This document shows positions 41,739 through 42,986 of a stretch of 42,986 bases of DNA, in pieces (the stretch's first letter is position 1; each line of letters begins with the position of its first letter). A program made the position numbers and the translations under genes. The notes beneath the pieces are model-generated. The model made no database searches and was not told the origin of the DNA. It saw only the letters and a list, made by a program, of their open reading frames with translations. The stretch is from Acidobacteriota bacterium (GTDB lineage: Bacteria; Acidobacteriota; UBA6911; RPQK01; DATIPO01): NCBI GenBank assembly GCA_035471785.1, contig DATIPQ010000079.1:1-42986 (forward strand). Direction: 5' to 3'.

Positions 41739-42986
41739 ATGAGCGACAGTGTTTCCACTCCGGACCCGGCCTCCCGACTTGATCCCTCCGAGGACATCCG
41801 TTGGCTGAGCCTGCTGCATGAGATCAGCCAGGACCTCAACGGCATCCTCGATCTGGGCCAATTGATCGAGCGCATCGCCCAACAGGTAGGATCGCTGATC
41901 GAGTACCGGCTCTTCGATCTCTATGACTGGGATGAGGAAGCTCAGCTCCTCACGGCCCGTTTCTCAATGGACAGCGGAAATGCCTGGGAGCCGCGCATGA
42001 GCCTGCGTCCGGGCGAAGGTGTGTGCGGCTGGGTAGCTCTTCACCGGCGTCCCCTGCGGGTTGCCGACGTGCGCCGCGATTCGCGTTTCGTGGACTGCAG
42101 CAGCGGTATTCCTACACGCTCCGAATTGGCCGTACCCCTGCTGGCCAAAGGGCGCTTGGTGGGAGTGATGAATCTGGAGAGCGACCGGGTGGGAGCCTTC
42201 AGCCGGCGCCACGAGCTCATGCTGGAAACCCTGGCCAACTCAGTGGCCGTGGCCCTCGAGAATGCCCGTCTGGTGGAAGAACTGAAAGGCAAGGAGGGCA
42301 GCCTGCGGCGAGACCTGAAGATGGCCCGCCAGGTTCAAAAAGCTCTTCTTCCATCTCACTCCCCTCTGCTGAAAGGTATGGAGATCGGACGCTCCTGGCG
42401 TCCCGCCCGCCAATTGGGGGGCGATTTCTACGATTTTCTCAACTGCGGGCCCTCGCGCATGACCATCGCCGTGGGCGATGTCTCCGGCAAATCCACTCCG
42501 GCGGCCCTTTACGGGGCCATGGCCATTGGAGCCCTGCGGGCCCAGATCGTCCACTCGCCCTGCTCTCCCGGCCTGCTGCTGCGGCGCATGAACCACTACT
42601 TGCTGCAGCCCGAGCTGGACAACCGTTTTCTGGCCATGACCCTGGCCATGGTCGACGCCTCGGCCCGCACACTGACCATGGCTGCCGCCGGACTGCCTCA
42701 TCCCCTCCTGCTGCGCGACGGCAAGGTCGAGGCCATCTCGGTGGAAGGCATTCCGCTGGGCCTCTTTCCCGATCAACGCTACCAGGAGCACGTGCTGGAG
42801 TTGCAAAAGGGCGATGTAGTCGTGATTTGCAGCGACGGTCTGCACGAGGCCATGAACTCGCGTGAGAAGCAGTTCGCCGACGGCTGTCTGCACGCCAAGC
42901 TGGAGCAACTCGGCTCTCTCCCGGCCCAGGACATCGCCGACGGAATGCTGGAGGCCAGCCGCCTCTACAGCGGCGGCGTCTCCCCC
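41739..42986 (+). CDS. GAF-domain SpoIIE/RsbU-type phosphatase (3' end outside window)
   Basis: The frame is open for 416 codons to the window edge. An N-terminal GAF domain (about residues 20-180) contains RPGEGVCGWV and LAVPLLAKGRLVGVMNLES. A coiled linker with ARQVQKALLP leads into a PP2C-type SpoIIE phosphatase domain: GGDFYDF, VGDVSGKSTPAALYGAM and VICSDGLHEAMN, which contain the metal-binding aspartates. Such proteins dephosphorylate anti-anti-sigma factors in partner-switching control of stress sigma factors. GAGG lies 8 nt before the ATG. The final SGGV-S-P is near the usual end, so perhaps 10 to 20 residues are missing. Confidence 0.9.
   Translation, partial: MSDSVSTPDPASRLDPSEDIRWLSLLHEISQDLNGILDLGQLIERIAQQVGSLIEYRLFDLYDWDEEAQLLTARFSMDSGNAWEPRMSLRPGEGVCGWVALHRRPLRVADVRRDSRFVDCSSGIPTRSELAVPLLAKGRLVGVMNLESDRVGAFSRRHELMLETLANSVAVALENARLVEELKGKEGSLRRDLKMARQVQKALLPSHSPLLKGMEIGRSWRPARQLGGDFYDFLNCGPSRMTIAVGDVSGKSTPAALYGAMAIGALRAQIVHSPCSPGLLLRRMNHYLLQPELDNRFLAMTLAMVDASARTLTMAAAGLPHPLLLRDGKVEAISVEGIPLGLFPDQRYQEHVLELQKGDVVVICSDGLHEAMNSREKQFADGCLHAKLEQLGSLPAQDIADGMLEASRLYSGGVSP

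Noticed and set aside
1-42986. tRNA, rRNA or riboswitch genes
   Set aside because: No cloverleaf, rRNA core or known riboswitch core was recognised by eye; a covariance search would be decisive.

Overview
This window is GC-rich, densely packed bacterial chromosome. The best taxonomic clue is the 818-residue permease at 12200-14656, which looks like the duplicated orphan MacB/FtsX-type permeases (ADOP) that are expanded in Acidobacteriota. The Gram-negative style envelope genes (rseP, lipobox lipoprotein) and the many PAS/GGDEF/HPt signalling proteins fit that. I infer an uncultured acidobacterium; no rRNA or tRNA gene was seen that could confirm it.

Layout. 1-327: end of a c-type cytochrome gene. 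329-12053: an accessory locus that looks like an undescribed RiPP (ribosomally made, modified peptide) gene cluster. Its main minus-strand operon runs from three small precursor-like genes (7694 down to 6693), through a radical SAM enzyme, a second cysteine-rich radical SAM enzyme and two paralogous GT-B glycosyltransferase-like proteins, to a B12-binding-domain radical SAM protein at 1921-329. Several junctions are coupled by 4-11 nt overlaps. Divergent from it are a sugar-1-phosphate nucleotidyltransferase and an ABC exporter that overlap by 4 nt. A third radical SAM enzyme, paralogous to the second, lies just beyond (11097-12053). Two precursors have identical 64-residue leaders (8 synonymous changes, none amino-acid changing) and differ only in short cores ending CGCDxGFEYE. 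The products are inferred to be a modified, possibly glycosylated, exported peptide. 12200-22358: ADOP permease, trmB, recQ, an SDR/DUF2867-like protein, a TPR protein, a methyltransferase and truA. 22464-27061: a housekeeping lipid/envelope run uppS-cdsA-dxr-rseP, with REP-like palindromes and a MITE-like inverted-repeat element in its gaps. 27122-32967: a minus-strand phosphate group, ppx-sixA-ppk1 and a 2-phosphoglycerate-kinase-like gene. 33080-42986: asparaginase, bpt-type aminoacyl transferase, a translationally coupled hybrid histidine kinase and REC-GGDEF pair, a secreted DJ-1/PfpI protein, an S9 lipoprotein peptidase, and the 5' part of a GAF-SpoIIE phosphatase gene that runs off the window.

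How the parts work together. In the RiPP-like locus the radical SAM enzymes would modify the core, the nucleotidyltransferase would supply an activated sugar for the GT-B pair, and the ABC protein would export the product; no dedicated leader peptidase or C39 domain is visible. The uppS/cdsA/dxr/rseP set serves isoprenoid and phospholipid synthesis and envelope stress proteolysis. The ppk1/ppx pair makes and degrades polyphosphate. The kinase/GGDEF pair probably turns a signal into cyclic-di-GMP output. All functions are read from the sequence and family knowledge without database searches.
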